Shown here in pieces: positions 9,407 to 18,025 of a stretch of 64,000 bases of DNA. This DNA is from Streptomyces griseomycini (GTDB lineage Bacteria > Actinomycetota > Actinomycetes > Streptomycetales > Streptomycetaceae), in assembly GCF_014203535.1 (NCBI RefSeq), contig NZ_JACHJI010000002.1, positions 687,042 to 751,041 on the forward strand, read 5' to 3'. A model generated the notes under the pieces. It did no database searches. It saw only the letters and a list, made by a program, of their open reading frames with translations, and was not told where the DNA came from. The first letter of the stretch is position 1, and each line of letters starts with the position of its first letter. The translations under genes were made by a program, and so were the position numbers.

Positions 9407-11749
9407 ATGACCCCCGTGCCCTGGCGTGACCCCGCCCTGCCCGCCGCCGCCCGCGTCGACGACCTGCTCTCCCGGATGACCCCGGAGGAGAAGGCCGCCC
9501 AGCTGTACGGCGTGTGGGTGGGCGCCGACACGGGCGGCGACGGCGTCGCCCCGCACCAGCACGACATGACCTCGGACTACGACTGGGACGAGCTGATCAC
9601 CCTCGGCCTCGGCCAGATCACCCGCTCCTACGGCACGGCCCCCGTCGACCCGGACCTCGGCGCGCGGGCGCTGGCCCGCGCCCAGCGCCGGATCGCCGCG
9701 GCCGGCCGGTTCGGCGTCCCGGCGATCGCGCACGAGGAGTGCCTGGCCGGCTTCACCGCCTGGCAGGCCACCGCCTACCCCGTCCCGCTGGCCTGGGGCG
9801 CGAGCTTCGACCCCGAACTGGTGGAGGAGATGGCCCGGCACATCGGCCACGACCTGCGCGCGGCCGGCGTCCACCAGGGCCTCGCGCCCGTCCTGGACGT
9901 CGTGCGGGATCCGCGCTGGGGCCGGGTGGAGGAGACCATCGGCGAGGACCCGTACCTGGTCGGCACCGTCGGCGCCGCGTACGTGCGCGGCCTCGAGTCC
10001 GCCGGGGTCGTGGCCACGCTCAAGCACTTCGCCGGGTACGCCGCCTCGGCCGGGGCGCGCAACCTCGCGCCGGTGCGGGCCGGGGTCCGGGAGCTCGCCG
10101 ACATCACCCTGCCGCCGTTCGAGATGGCGCTGCGCGAGGGCGGGGCGCGTTCGGTGATGGCCGCGTACACCGAGACCGACGGCGTGCCCGCGTCGGCCGA
10201 CCCGGGGCTGCTCACCCGGCTCCTGCGCGAGGAGTGGGGGTTCACCGGCACGGTCGTCTCCGACTACTTCGGCATCGGCTTCCTGCAGACCCTGCACCGG
10301 GTGGCCGGCACCCCGGCCGAGGCGGCGCACGCGGCGCTGCTGGCCGGCGTCGACGTCGAGCTGCCCACCCTCAAGTGCTACGGCGCGCCCCTGCTGGAGG
10401 CGGTCCGGGCCGGCGAGGTCCCGCAGGAGCTGGTGGACCGGGCGGCCCGCCGGGTCCTGCTCCAGAAGTGCGAACTGGGCCTGCTGGACGAGGACTGGTC
10501 CCCGGAGCCCGCCGCCCCGCTCGACCTCGACTCCGCCGGGAACCGCGCCGTGGCCCGCCGCCTGGCCGAGGAGTCGGTCGTCCTGCTGGACAACCCCGAC
10601 GGCCTGCTGCCGCTCTCCCCCGACACCCGGATCGCGGTCGTCGGCCCCCGCGCGGCCGACGCGCTGGCCATGCTGGGCTGCTACTCCTTCCCCTCCCACG
10701 TCCTCGCCCACCACCCCGGCGTCCCGACGGGCATCGACGTCCCGACCGTGCTGGAGGCGCTGCGCGCCGAACTGCCCGACGCCAAGGTGACGTTCGCGCA
10801 GGGCTGTGACACCTCCGCCCCCGGCACCGCGGGCTTCGAGGAGGCGGTGGCGCGCACCGCCGAGGCGGACGTGTGCGTGGCGGTGCTCGGCGACCGGGCG
10901 GGTCTGTTCGGCCGCGGCACCTCCGGCGAGGGCTGCGACGTGACCGACCTGGACCTGCCCGGCGTCCAGGGGGAGCTGCTGGACGCGCTGGTCGCCACGG
11001 GCGTGCCGGTCGTCCTGGTGCTGCTCACCGGGCGCCCGTACGCGCTCGGCCGCTGGCAGGGCCGCCTGGGCGCGGTCGTCCAGGCCTTCTTCCCGGGGGA
11101 GGAGGGCGGCCCGGCGGTGGCGGGAGTGCTGTCGGGCCGCGTCAACCCCTCCGGCCGGCTGCCGGTGAGCGTGCCGCGGCTGCCCGGCGGCCAGCCGTGG
11201 ACCTACCTCCAGCCGCCGCTGGGCCTGGCGGGCGAGGTCAGCAACCTCGACCCGACCCCGCTGTACGCCTTCGGCCACGGCCGCTCGTACACGACGTTCG
11301 CCTGGGAGGACTTCACGGGCGGCGACGCACCGGCCCGGCTCGCGACGGACGGGTCGTACGACGTCTCCCTGACCGTGCGCAACACGGGCGACCGCGCGGG
11401 CGCCGAGGTCGTGCAGCTCTACCTGCACGATCCGGTGGCGTCGGTGACCCGCCCGGACGTCCGCCTGATCGGCTACCGGAGGGTCGGGCTGGCCCCGGGG
11501 GCGGCGGCACGGGTGACCTTCCGCTTCCACGCGGACCTGGCGGCGTTCACCGACCGCACGGGCGTCCGCGTCGTCGAACCGGGCGACCTGGAGCTGCGGT
11601 TGGCGGCGTCGAGCACGGACGTGCGCCACACCGCCCGGCTCACCCTCACGGGTCCGACGCGGACGCCGGGGACGGACCGGCGGCTGCGGTGCGGGACGGA
11701 GGTGTCCGGGGTGGAGGCGGCCGGAGCGGAGGCCGCCGGGGCCGAGTGA
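9407..11749 (+). CDS. Glycoside hydrolase family 3 (beta-xylosidase/beta-glucosidase type), intracellular
   Basis: 780 residues, ATG preceded by AGGAG at a good distance. Domain order is GH3 N-terminal barrel, GH3 C-terminal sandwich and fibronectin-like C-terminal domain (SYDVSLTVRNTGDRAGAEVVQLYL). The likely nucleophile is Asp286 in GTVVSDYFGI, and KHFAGYA and RDPRWGRVEETIGEDPYLVG are substrate-site motifs. There is no signal peptide, so it probably hydrolyses imported xylo- or gluco-oligosaccharides in the cytoplasm. It is divergent from a LacI regulator sharing its control region. The DPRWGR and ETxGEDP pattern is seen in bacterial beta-xylosidases and beta-glucosidases alike, so the specificity stays open; the operator shared with a xylanase favours xylosidase. 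Confidence 0.9.
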   Translation: MTPVPWRDPALPAAARVDDLLSRMTPEEKAAQLYGVWVGADTGGDGVAPHQHDMTSDYDWDELITLGLGQITRSYGTAPVDPDLGARALARAQRRIAAAGRFGVPAIAHEECLAGFTAWQATAYPVPLAWGASFDPELVEEMARHIGHDLRAAGVHQGLAPVLDVVRDPRWGRVEETIGEDPYLVGTVGAAYVRGLESAGVVATLKHFAGYAASAGARNLAPVRAGVRELADITLPPFEMALREGGARSVMAAYTETDGVPASADPGLLTRLLREEWGFTGTVVSDYFGIGFLQTLHRVAGTPAEAAHAALLAGVDVELPTLKCYGAPLLEAVRAGEVPQELVDRAARRVLLQKCELGLLDEDWSPEPAAPLDLDSAGNRAVARRLAEESVVLLDNPDGLLPLSPDTRIAVVGPRAADALAMLGCYSFPSHVLAHHPGVPTGIDVPTVLEALRAELPDAKVTFAQGCDTSAPGTAGFEEAVARTAEADVCVAVLGDRAGLFGRGTSGEGCDVTDLDLPGVQGELLDALVATGVPVVLVLLTGRPYALGRWQGRLGAVVQAFFPGEEGGPAVAGVLSGRVNPSGRLPVSVPRLPGGQPWTYLQPPLGLAGEVSNLDPTPLYAFGHGRSYTTFAWEDFTGGDAPARLATDGSYDVSLTVRNTGDRAGAEVVQLYLHDPVASVTRPDVRLIGYRRVGLAPGAAARVTFRFHADLAAFTDRTGVRVVEPGDLELRLAASSTDVRHTARLTLTGPTRTPGTDRRLRCGTEVSGVEAAGAEAAGAE

Positions 11750-12326
11750 TCCGGCCGGCTCCCGCCTCTCACCGGGCCCGGCCCCTCGCCGGGCCCCACC
11801 CCGCCGCCGGGCCCCGCTCCCCCGGCGCCCGGTACCGGTGGTGAGCAGGTGCCGTGTCCCCCTGCTCACCACCGGCGTCACGTCAGGAGGCCGGCGGCGG
11901 TCGTCCGCGGTGAGTCCTCCGGCAGCTCCTCCCGGGAGGACACCGGCGCCACGCCGTGGCCCGGTGCCGGCCGGCAGCGCGCTCGGCACCGTGTGCCGGC
12001 CCCCTCCCGCAGCGGACCGCCCGTAGGACCTGTTCGGCGTGGCCGGTGCGGCGCGGGCGTTCCCCGGGTCCGGCTCCGCCCCGGCCGGCCCGTGGAGCAC
12101 TTCCGGGCGCAGCCGCCGCCACTCCTGCCGGCGGGCGAACGGCGCGGCAGACCGGCCGCGGCCACCTCGGTGAACCCGCGGCGCAGCAGGGCCGGGCACC
12201 GCTCCCGGGCGTCGTGGTGGTCGACGCGGACGCCGCCGGCGGCCGGCTACCGCGCCGACGAGGAGCCGGAGCGGGAGGAGGTCCTGCGGTGACGCCCGCC
12301 GTGCCCGCTCTCCGGCCGGCGCGGGG
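11750..12326. other. 577-base gap without a supported gene
   Basis: Holds the GH3 terminator hairpin at its left end. The rest has no reading frame that looks like a real protein. On the minus strand around 12120-12230 a short stretch resembling VRVDHHDARERCPALLRRGFTEV could be a decayed acyltransferase-like fragment, but no start, stop or continuous domain supports it. Confidence 0.5.
11835..11875 (+). terminator. Hairpin terminator after the GH3 gene
   Basis: Perfect 15-bp inverted repeat (11835-11849 with 11861-11875) around an 11-base loop, 85 bases after the GH3 stop codon. No U-tract. Confidence 0.75.
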
Positions 12327-12584
12327 TCAGGCGCTCCCGAGCGACTCGAACCGCCACCGGTGCACCGCCCGCGTGACCAGCTCCCCGTCCGGCTCGGGCA
12401 GTTCGGGGAGTTCCGCGTCGTACGGGGCGTCCCACCAGGTGATGACCAGGACCCGGTCCTCGGGGGCGCGGAAGGTCTCCCGGCGCAGGGGCGTGCCGTC
12501 GAGCCGTTGCGCCCGTGCCCACTCCAGCAGCTCGCCGCCCCGGCCGGGCACCGCCCGCGCCTCCCACATCAGCGCGACCGTCAC
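12327..12584 (-). CDS. Conserved small protein coupled to tsaD (unknown function)
   Basis: 85 residues from a GTG that overlaps the tsaD stop (GTGA, 12581-12584), so translation is likely coupled. The sequence begins [27 protein letters not shown] and contains [11 protein letters not shown]. This pattern of a small alpha/beta sandwich with a trailing Trp-Trp resembles dimeric-ferredoxin-like (antibiotic monooxygenase-like) folds, although the family cannot be confirmed by eye. Its base composition matches its neighbours. The only functional hint is its fixed place at the end of the tsaB-rimI-tsaD run. Confidence 0.75.
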   Translation of the reverse strand: MTVALMWEARAVPGRGGELLEWARAQRLDGTPLRRETFRAPEDRVLVITWWDAPYDAELPELPEPDGELVTRAVHRWRFESLGSA

Positions 12585-13681
12585 GGGTACAGGTTCTCCT
12601 TGCCGGCCTCGTGCACGTGGTCGTGCGTGTGCGCCGCCTCGCCGGGGACGTGCGGGTCGGTCACCGGCAGGGACGAGTCCGCCGACAGCTCCCAGTCGGA
12701 GGCCGGACGGTTGCGGGCGACCATCTCCGCGCCCAGCGCGGCGACCATCGCGCCGTTGTCCGTGCACAGCTTGGGGCGCGGCACGCGCAGCCGGATGCCG
12801 GCCGCCTCGCAGCGCTCCTGGGCCAGCGCCCGCAGCCGGGAGTTGGCGGCCACGCCACCGCCGATCATCAGGTGGTCCACGCCCTCGTCCTTGCAGGCGC
12901 GCACGGCCTTGCGGGTGAGCACGTCCACGACCGCCTCCTGGAAGGATGCCGCCACGTCGCGCACCGGCACCTCCTCCCCCGCCGCCCGCTTGGCCTCGAT
13001 CCAGCGGGCCACGGCCGTCTTCAGCCCGGAGAAGGAGAAGTCGTACGCCGGGTCGCGCGGCCCGGTCAGACCGCGCGGGAACGCGATCGCGTCCGGGTCG
13101 CCCTCCTTCGCGTACCGGTCGATGACCGGGCCGCCGGGGAAGCCGAGGTTCAGCACGCGGGCGATCTTGTCGAAGGCCTCGCCGGCCGCGTCGTCGATGG
13201 TGGCGCCCATCGGGCGGACGTCGGAGGTGATGTCGCTCGACAGCAGCAGCGAGGAGTGCCCGCCGGACACCAGCAGCGCCATGGTCGGTTCGGGCAGCGC
13301 GCCGTGTTCGAGCTGGTCGACGCAGATGTGCGAGGCGAGGTGGTTGACGCCGTACAGGGGCTTGCCGAGGGCGTAGGCGTACGCCTTGGCCGCCGAGACG
13401 CCGACCAGCAGCGCACCGGCGAGGCCGGGACCGGCGGTGACGGCGATGCCGTCCAGGTCGCGGGCGCTCACCCCCGCCTCCTTCAGCGCGCGGTCGATCG
13501 TCGGCACCATCGCCTCCAGGTGCGCCCGGGAGGCGACCTCGGGGACGACGCCGCCGAAGCGGGCGTGCTCGTCGACGCTGGAGGCGACGGCGTCCGCCAG
13601 CAGGGTGGTGCCGCGGACGATGCCGACGCCGGTCTCGTCGCAGGAGGTCTCGATCCCCAGTACCAGGGGTTCGTCAGCCAT
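12581..13681 (-). CDS. tsaD: tRNA N6-threonylcarbamoyltransferase TsaD
   Basis: 366 residues, starting [20 protein letters not shown], the ASKHA nucleotide-binding signature of the Kae1/TsaD family. The metal-site motif NHLASH lies near residue 115, with the second nucleotide-binding loop GGHSSLLL and the C-terminal [11 protein letters not shown]. With TsaB and TsaE it transfers the threonylcarbamoyl group to A37 of ANN-decoding tRNAs. The C-terminus carries a His-rich [10 protein letters not shown] stretch. rimI lies 78 bases upstream on the same strand and the 85-residue gene overlaps its stop. Confidence 0.97.
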   Translation of the reverse strand: MADEPLVLGIETSCDETGVGIVRGTTLLADAVASSVDEHARFGGVVPEVASRAHLEAMVPTIDRALKEAGVSARDLDGIAVTAGPGLAGALLVGVSAAKAYAYALGKPLYGVNHLASHICVDQLEHGALPEPTMALLVSGGHSSLLLSSDITSDVRPMGATIDDAAGEAFDKIARVLNLGFPGGPVIDRYAKEGDPDAIAFPRGLTGPRDPAYDFSFSGLKTAVARWIEAKRAAGEEVPVRDVAASFQEAVVDVLTRKAVRACKDEGVDHLMIGGGVAANSRLRALAQERCEAAGIRLRVPRPKLCTDNGAMVAALGAEMVARNRPASDWELSADSSLPVTDPHVPGEAAHTHDHVHEAGKENLYP

Positions 13682-13704
13682 GGGTCTCGGTTCCTTGTCC
13701 GCCG

Positions 13705-13756
13705 TTCACGGGGTTCACGGGGTGCGCGGGGTGCGCGGGGTGCGCGGGGTGCGCGG
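13705..13756. repeat. 9-bp tandem repeat between rimI and tsaD
   Basis: Two copies of TTCACGGGG followed by three full copies and one partial copy of TGCGCGGGG, filling most of the 78-base rimI-tsaD gap. It lies outside both reading frames. It is a slippage-prone microsatellite that could vary between strains and alter rimI-tsaD spacing. Confidence 0.9.
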
Positions 13757-13759
13757 TCG

Positions 13760-14275
13760 TCACGGGTTCGCGGGGGTGGACGGGTCGGTCAGGCGCATCA
13801 CCAGGGCGTCCACGTTCCCCGGCTGGTAGTAGCCGCGCCTGACCCCGATGATCTCGAAGCCGAAGCGCTCGTAGAGCTTCTGGGCGCGGACGTTGTCGAC
13901 CCGGCACTCCAGCAGCACCTCGGAGCACTCGAAGGCGGTCGCCGCCCGCAGCAGTTCGGTCAGCAGCCGCGAGCCGAGGCCGGTGCCCCAGTGGTCGCGG
14001 GTGACGGCGATGGTCTGGATGTCCGCCCCCGCGGCGGAGCCGTCGTCGGAGTCCGTCCCGGAGGCGGCGAGGCCCGCGTACCCGACGATCCGGTCGTCCT
14101 CCTGGGCGACGACGTAGCACCGGGTCGCCCCGGGCCCGCGCGCATGGGCCAGCTCGGACCAGAACATCCCCCGCGACCAGGCGTCGTCGGGGAACAGCTC
14201 CCGTTCCAGCGCCAGTACGGGCTCGATGTCCCACCAGCGCATCTCGCGCAGCACGGCAGTCTCGGATCCGGTCAC
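13760..14275 (-). CDS. rimI: Ribosomal protein bS18 alanine N-acetyltransferase RimI (GNAT)
   Basis: 171 residues from GTG 14275, which overlaps the tsaB stop by 4 bases (GTGA). It has a GNAT fold: MRWWDIEPVLALERELFPDDAWS, the beta-4/acetyl-CoA loop TIAVTRDHWGTGLGSRLLTELL (Q/RxxGxG/A motif), and VDNVRAQKLYERFGFEIIGVRRGYY. Family members acetylate the N-terminus of S18 or other proteins. The tsaB-rimI-tsaD order is very widespread and supports the name. Its true protein substrate in actinobacteria is not certain. Confidence 0.93.
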   Translation of the reverse strand: MTGSETAVLREMRWWDIEPVLALERELFPDDAWSRGMFWSELAHARGPGATRCYVVAQEDDRIVGYAGLAASGTDSDDGSAAGADIQTIAVTRDHWGTGLGSRLLTELLRAATAFECSEVLLECRVDNVRAQKLYERFGFEIIGVRRGYYQPGNVDALVMRLTDPSTPANP

Positions 14276-14925
14276 TTGGGGGTGACCACCTTGTAGTTCT
14301 TGGGGACCTGGGCATCGGGGCGGCGCAGGTACAGCGGCCGGGGCGCGGGCAGTTCCTCACCCGCCGCGAGCCTCTCGGCGGCCAGCCGGGCCAGGGCGGC
14401 GGCCGACACGTGCTCGGGCTCGTGCGCCCTGGGGAAGGTGCCGGGGTACAGCAGCGCGCCCGCACCGACCGCGGGCAGGCCCCTCACCTGCTCGGCGATG
14501 TCGGCGGGCCGGTCGACGGCCGGGTCGGTGAGGCGGGTGCGGGAGTCGGCGTAGCGGGCCCAGTAGACCTCCTTGCGGCGGGCGTCGGTCGCCACGACGA
14601 AGGGGTCCCGGAGATCGGCCGCGTAGGCGAGGCCGTCCAGCGTGCACACACCGTGCACGGGGACGCCGAGCGCGAGCCCGAAGGCGTCCGCGGTCATCAG
14701 ACCGACGCGCAGCCCGGTGTACGGGCCCGGGCCGATGCCGACGACGATCCCGGTCACGGCGTCCAGCTTCAGTCCGACCTCGGCGAGCACCCGGTCGATC
14801 GCGGGGAGCAGCAGCTCGCCGTGCCGGCGGGCGTCCACCTGGCTCGACGAGGCGATGACGTCGTCGCCGTCGTGCAGCGCGACGGTGACGGCGGGGGTGG
14901 CGGTATCCAGAGCGAGCAAGAGCAC
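14272..14925 (-). CDS. tsaB: tRNA t6A biosynthesis protein TsaB
   Basis: 217 residues from GTG 14925 (LLLALDTATPAVTVAL), the degenerate ASKHA family member that scaffolds TsaD. It contains VGIGPGPYTGLRVGL, the family glycine loop, and YWARYAD. The short N-terminus right at the first beta-strand is typical for TsaB, supporting this start. Its stop overlaps rimI by 4 bases. It works with TsaD (12.6-13.7 kb) and TsaE (16.1-16.7 kb) in t6A37 formation. Confidence 0.94.
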   Translation of the reverse strand: MLLLALDTATPAVTVALHDGDDVIASSSQVDARRHGELLLPAIDRVLAEVGLKLDAVTGIVVGIGPGPYTGLRVGLMTADAFGLALGVPVHGVCTLDGLAYAADLRDPFVVATDARRKEVYWARYADSRTRLTDPAVDRPADIAEQVRGLPAVGAGALLYPGTFPRAHEPEHVSAAALARLAAERLAAGEELPAPRPLYLRRPDAQVPKNYKVVTPK

Positions 14926-15044
14926 GCAAACAGCCTACGGCTCCCGCGCCCCGGCCACGGCCGCGGCGGTCGGCCGGTCACTTACTGCTACGGTCGCGTC
15001 GGCATGCGCACAGGACCGGACAGAGCAGGACAGAGGTGACGGCG

Positions 15045-15593
15045 GTGGCAGGCACCAGCTCGGCGATCGTGGTGGGGCTCACCGCGGCGGCCCTCGCGAC
15101 GATCGGCTTCCTCGGCCACGAGGCGTCGGTGAACGTCCCGGCCGAGCTGCGTCACCCGAGCGCCGACGGCGCACCGGCCGTCCGCGAGGCGCCCCGGGAC
15201 GAGGGCCGCCCCGCGGCCCTGCCCGGCCGGTCCGGCCGGGGCGTCCGGGTCGTGTACTCCCTCGGCGAGGACCGGGTGTGGCTGGTCGGGGCCGACGGCG
15301 AGGTCAGGCGCACCTTCGGGGTCAGCCCCAGCACGGTGGACCCCGCGCCGGGCACCTACCGGGTCACCTCCCGCTCCAAGCGCATCACCGGATCGGACGG
15401 CGTCCCGGTCGAACACGTCGTCCGCTTCGCCTCCGTCGAGGGCACGGTGATCGGCTTCAGCGCGGCGGTCGACGGCTCGGCCCCGGCCCTCGACCCGAGG
15501 GAACGGACGGGCGGCGTCCGTGAGACCCGCGCCGACGGCGCGGCGATGTGGAAGTTCGCGACGATCGGCCGCACGGTCGTCGTCGTCCCGTGA
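15045..15593 (+). CDS. Membrane-anchored L,D-transpeptidase-like protein lacking the catalytic Cys
   Basis: About 182 residues. GTG 15045 is preferred because GAGGTGA lies 5 bases before it; a GTG at 15036 is also possible. The N-terminal hydrophobic helix (IVVGLTAAALATIGFLG) is followed by a disordered linker and a domain starting RVVYSLGEDRVWLVGADGEVRRTF, which matches the first strands of the YkuD fold. The end, TGGVRETRADGAAMWKFATIGRTVVVV, aligns with the YkuD motif S-HGC-R...DA..L...G..V.V, but HGC is replaced by GGV. The protein is therefore probably not a transpeptidase; a structural or peptidoglycan-binding role is possible. The family call is by eye only. Confidence 0.65.
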   Translation: MAGTSSAIVVGLTAAALATIGFLGHEASVNVPAELRHPSADGAPAVREAPRDEGRPAALPGRSGRGVRVVYSLGEDRVWLVGADGEVRRTFGVSPSTVDPAPGTYRVTSRSKRITGSDGVPVEHVVRFASVEGTVIGFSAAVDGSAPALDPRERTGGVRETRADGAAMWKFATIGRTVVVVP

Positions 15594-15743
15594 CCGACGG
15601 GACGACGGGACCGCCGTGACCGACGGGCCGGTCCGCCGGAACGGCCCGGAGGACGGTCCCGACGGACGGGTCCGGGCGGACCGGCCGGGGCGGACCGGCT
15701 CGACGGACGGGTCCGGCGGGCCGGTCCGGGCGGATCGCGTCGG

Positions 15744-15965
15744 CTACGCGGCCTCGCGGCGGTCCGGGTGACCGTGGTGGTCGTGGCGATCGCGGTGGTC
15801 GCGGCCCTTCGCCGGCTCGGAGTGCCGGGGCTCGGGGGCACGGGGCGGGGTGGAGATCGCGGCGGCCGCGGCGCAGGCGGCGAGCAGGTCGCGCATCGGC
15901 ACCCCGGAGAGCGACTGCGACTGCGGCCGCACCTCGGGTCGACGGGTGCTCCGGTCGGCCGGCAT
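15744..15965 (-). CDS. Small protein, unknown function
   Basis: 73 residues from ATG 15965, with a near-ideal ribosome site (AGGAGG) 7 bases upstream. The sequence starts MPADRSTRRPEVRPQSQSLSG, has a short hydrophobic Ala-rich stretch (LLAACAAAAAISTPP) and ends with a His/Asp/Arg-rich tail (KGRDHRDRHDHHGHPDRREAA) that could bind metal. No known domain is recognised. A perfect 22-bp dyad lies 27 bases upstream of the start codon, so expression is probably controlled by a dedicated repressor or activator. Confidence 0.65.
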   Translation of the reverse strand: MPADRSTRRPEVRPQSQSLSGVPMRDLLAACAAAAAISTPPRAPEPRHSEPAKGRDHRDRHDHHGHPDRREAA

Positions 15966-15992
15966 GGACGCCTCCTGGGAGTCGGGGGCGGA

Positions 15993-16016
15993 CGTAGTTA
16001 GGTACACCTAACTACG
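15993..16016. promoter_or_regulatory. Perfect palindromic operator candidate upstream of the 73-residue gene
   Basis: 11-bp inverted arms (15993-16003 and 16006-16016) around a 2-base centre; the core reads TTAGGT-AC-ACCTAA. The arms resemble half-sites of DtxR/DmdR iron boxes, but the spacing (2 rather than 7 bases between TTAGGT and ACCTAA) does not fit that consensus. Confidence 0.7.
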
Positions 16017-16140
16017 AGCTGGATACCATGTGACCACGCCCGGGACACCGAACGCAACACTTTGCCGACGTCTTGTCGGAACGTTCGTGCGCGGCGGCCC
16101 GGAACGCTCCGGAGCCGAGCCGGGAGCGCGTACGCGGACG

Positions 16141-16683
16141 TCAGGCCGACAGCGCGCTCAGGTCGGTGCCCCGCCAGCGCTCGCCCAGCCCGGTGAGCGT
16201 GACGTGCCGCACCTCGTCCGTGGTGTCGCCGACCGCGCGGTGGATGACGAGCTGGAGGCGGTCCTCGGTCAGCTCCTCGACCTTGCCCTCGCCCCACTCC
16301 ACGACGATCACCGACTCGGGCAGCGAGACGTCGAGGTCGAGGTCCTCCATCTCGTCCAGTCCGCCGGACAGCCGGTACGCGTCGACGTGGACCAGCGGCG
16401 GACCGTCACCCAGGGACGGGTGCACCCGGGCGATCACGAACGTCGGGGAGGTGACCGCGCCCCGGACGCCGAGCCCCTCGCCGAGCCCCCGGGCCAGGGT
16501 CGTCTTGCCCGCGCCGAGCTCGCCCGAGAGCATCACGAGGTCGCCCGCGCCCAGCAGCTTGGCGAGCCGGCGGCCGAGCTCGCGCATCTGGTCGGGCGAG
16601 GTGACGGTCAGCTCGACGGTGTTCGTGGACGGCCGGGACGGCTGCGGCTCAGCCGGGCCGTGCGGTGTCGCTGGTGCTTCCAT
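16141..16683 (-). CDS. tsaE: tRNA t6A biosynthesis ATPase TsaE
   Basis: 180 residues. P-loop GELGAGKTT at residues 54-62, then the TsaE-specific VTSPTFVIARVHPSL and HVDAYRLSG, and VIVVEWGEGKVEEL as the Walker B-like region. TsaE is the ATPase that drives cycling of the TsaBD t6A complex. The first 20 or so residues are a Pro-rich actinobacterial extension. Its start lies 35 bases inside the upstream hydrolase gene, so the two are coupled. Confidence 0.95.
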   Translation of the reverse strand: MEAPATPHGPAEPQPSRPSTNTVELTVTSPDQMRELGRRLAKLLGAGDLVMLSGELGAGKTTLARGLGEGLGVRGAVTSPTFVIARVHPSLGDGPPLVHVDAYRLSGGLDEMEDLDLDVSLPESVIVVEWGEGKVEELTEDRLQLVIHRAVGDTTDEVRHVTLTGLGERWRGTDLSALSA

Positions 16684-17905
16684 AACCCTTCACGGTAGTC
16701 CCTGCCGGCACCGCGCCCGCACGGGTGAGCAGGTCGGCGAGCCGGTCGGTGACCACTTCCGGGTGCTCCAGGATCACCAGGTGCCCGGCGTCCGGCACCA
16801 GCACCAGCTCCGCGTCCGGGAGCAGGTCGGCGATCGCCTCGCTGTGCTCGCTGGGCGTCACCAGGTCCTGCACGCCGGCCAGCACCAGCACCGGCAGGCC
16901 GGCGAAGTGGGCGAGGGCCTCGGTCTTGTCGTGGTCGTTGAACGCCGGGTAGTACTCGGCGACCACGTCGATCGGCGTGCTCTCGATCATCCGCTCGGCG
17001 AACCGGGCGACGGCCGGGTCCACGTCCCGGGACGCGAACGAGTACCGCTTGATGATCCCGGCGAACAGGTCCGCGGTGGCCCGGCGCCCCTTCTCCACCA
17101 GCTCGGCCCGCTGCCCGAGCGCCTTCAGCACCCCCGGCAGCACCCGCCGCACCGCGTTCACCCCGGCCACCGGCAGCCCGAAGTTGACCTCGCCGAGCCG
17201 CCCCGACGACGTACCGACCAGGGCCACGGCGACGACCCGCTCGCGGACCAGCTCGGGGTACCGGTCGGCGAAGGCCATCACGGTCATCCCGCCCATGGAG
17301 TGCCCGACCAGCACGATCGGCCCCTCGGGCGCCGCCGCGTCGACGACGGCCTTCAGGTCCTGCCCCAGCTGCTCGATGGTGACCGGCTCGCCCCGCTCCG
17401 TCTGGGCCACGCCCCGCCCCGAGCGGCCGTGGCTGCGCTGGTCCCAGTGCACGGTCCGGACGACGCCCCGCAGCGCGGCCCGCTGGAAGTGCCAGGAGTC
17501 CTGGTTGAGGCAGTAGCCGTGGCTGAAGACGACGGTGACCGGAGCCGGGGACCTGCGGCCGAACAGCCGGCGGCGCCGTGCGGGCGTGGTGGCGTCGGAG
17601 TCCGGACCGAGGTCGTCGACCTCGTAGTACAGCTCGGTGCCGTCGTCGGCGTACGCCTTGCCGGGCGTGCCGCGCAGCGCGCCGTACGGTCCCGCGGAGT
17701 CGAGGGCGAGCCGGGCCTTCCGGCGCATGCCCCGGCCGACCGTCATCCGCTCTATCGCGACACCGGCGGCGGCTCCGGTGGCGAGCACGCCTATCGCCGC
17801 ACCTGCGATGCCGGTCGCCCGGCGCCAGCCCCCGGACGCTCCGGCGGCGGAGGCGGCGGCCGCCGCGGCAGCGGTCGTCACGGCCTCCGCACTGCTCTCG
17901 CTCAC
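16649..17905 (-). CDS. Alpha/beta hydrolase with N-terminal membrane segment
   Basis: 418 residues from GTG 17905 (GAGGAG upstream). An Ala-rich N-terminus and a hydrophobic helix (ATGIAGAAIGVLATGAAAGVAI) precede an alpha/beta hydrolase domain with FSHGYCLNQDSWHFQ (oxyanion region), VHWDQRSHGRSGR, the nucleophile elbow VLVGHSMGGMT, and the C-terminal VPDAGHLVILEHPE supplying the His. The catalytic triad is therefore complete. It lies between alr and tsaE on the same strand and overlaps tsaE by 35 bases. The substrate is unknown; the fold covers esterases, lipases and dehalogenases. Confidence 0.88.
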   Translation of the reverse strand: MSESSAEAVTTAAAAAAASAAGASGGWRRATGIAGAAIGVLATGAAAGVAIERMTVGRGMRRKARLALDSAGPYGALRGTPGKAYADDGTELYYEVDDLGPDSDATTPARRRRLFGRRSPAPVTVVFSHGYCLNQDSWHFQRAALRGVVRTVHWDQRSHGRSGRGVAQTERGEPVTIEQLGQDLKAVVDAAAPEGPIVLVGHSMGGMTVMAFADRYPELVRERVVAVALVGTSSGRLGEVNFGLPVAGVNAVRRVLPGVLKALGQRAELVEKGRRATADLFAGIIKRYSFASRDVDPAVARFAERMIESTPIDVVAEYYPAFNDHDKTEALAHFAGLPVLVLAGVQDLVTPSEHSEAIADLLPDAELVLVPDAGHLVILEHPEVVTDRLADLLTRAGAVPAGTTVKGYGSTSDTARPG

Positions 17906-18025
17906 GTACCGCTCCTCCTCGCCGGGCCGCTGGTCGGGGTGGGGTCCGCCTCTCCGCGCGGGTCCCCCGTCCTGTTCCCCGCGCGCGTCAACGTGTTCAT
18001 GCCGACGACTCGTCCACCGGCTCGC

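Noticed and set aside
9371..12199. 942-codon leftward open frame opposite the GH3 gene
   Set aside because: Antisense shadow; low-complexity Gly/Arg/Val/Ala translation, and the GH3 motifs on the other strand are clear.
15993..16016. Classical DmdR/DtxR iron box
   Set aside because: The half-sites resemble it, but TTAGGT and ACCTAA are 2 bases apart, not 7, so it is reported only as an unassigned palindrome.
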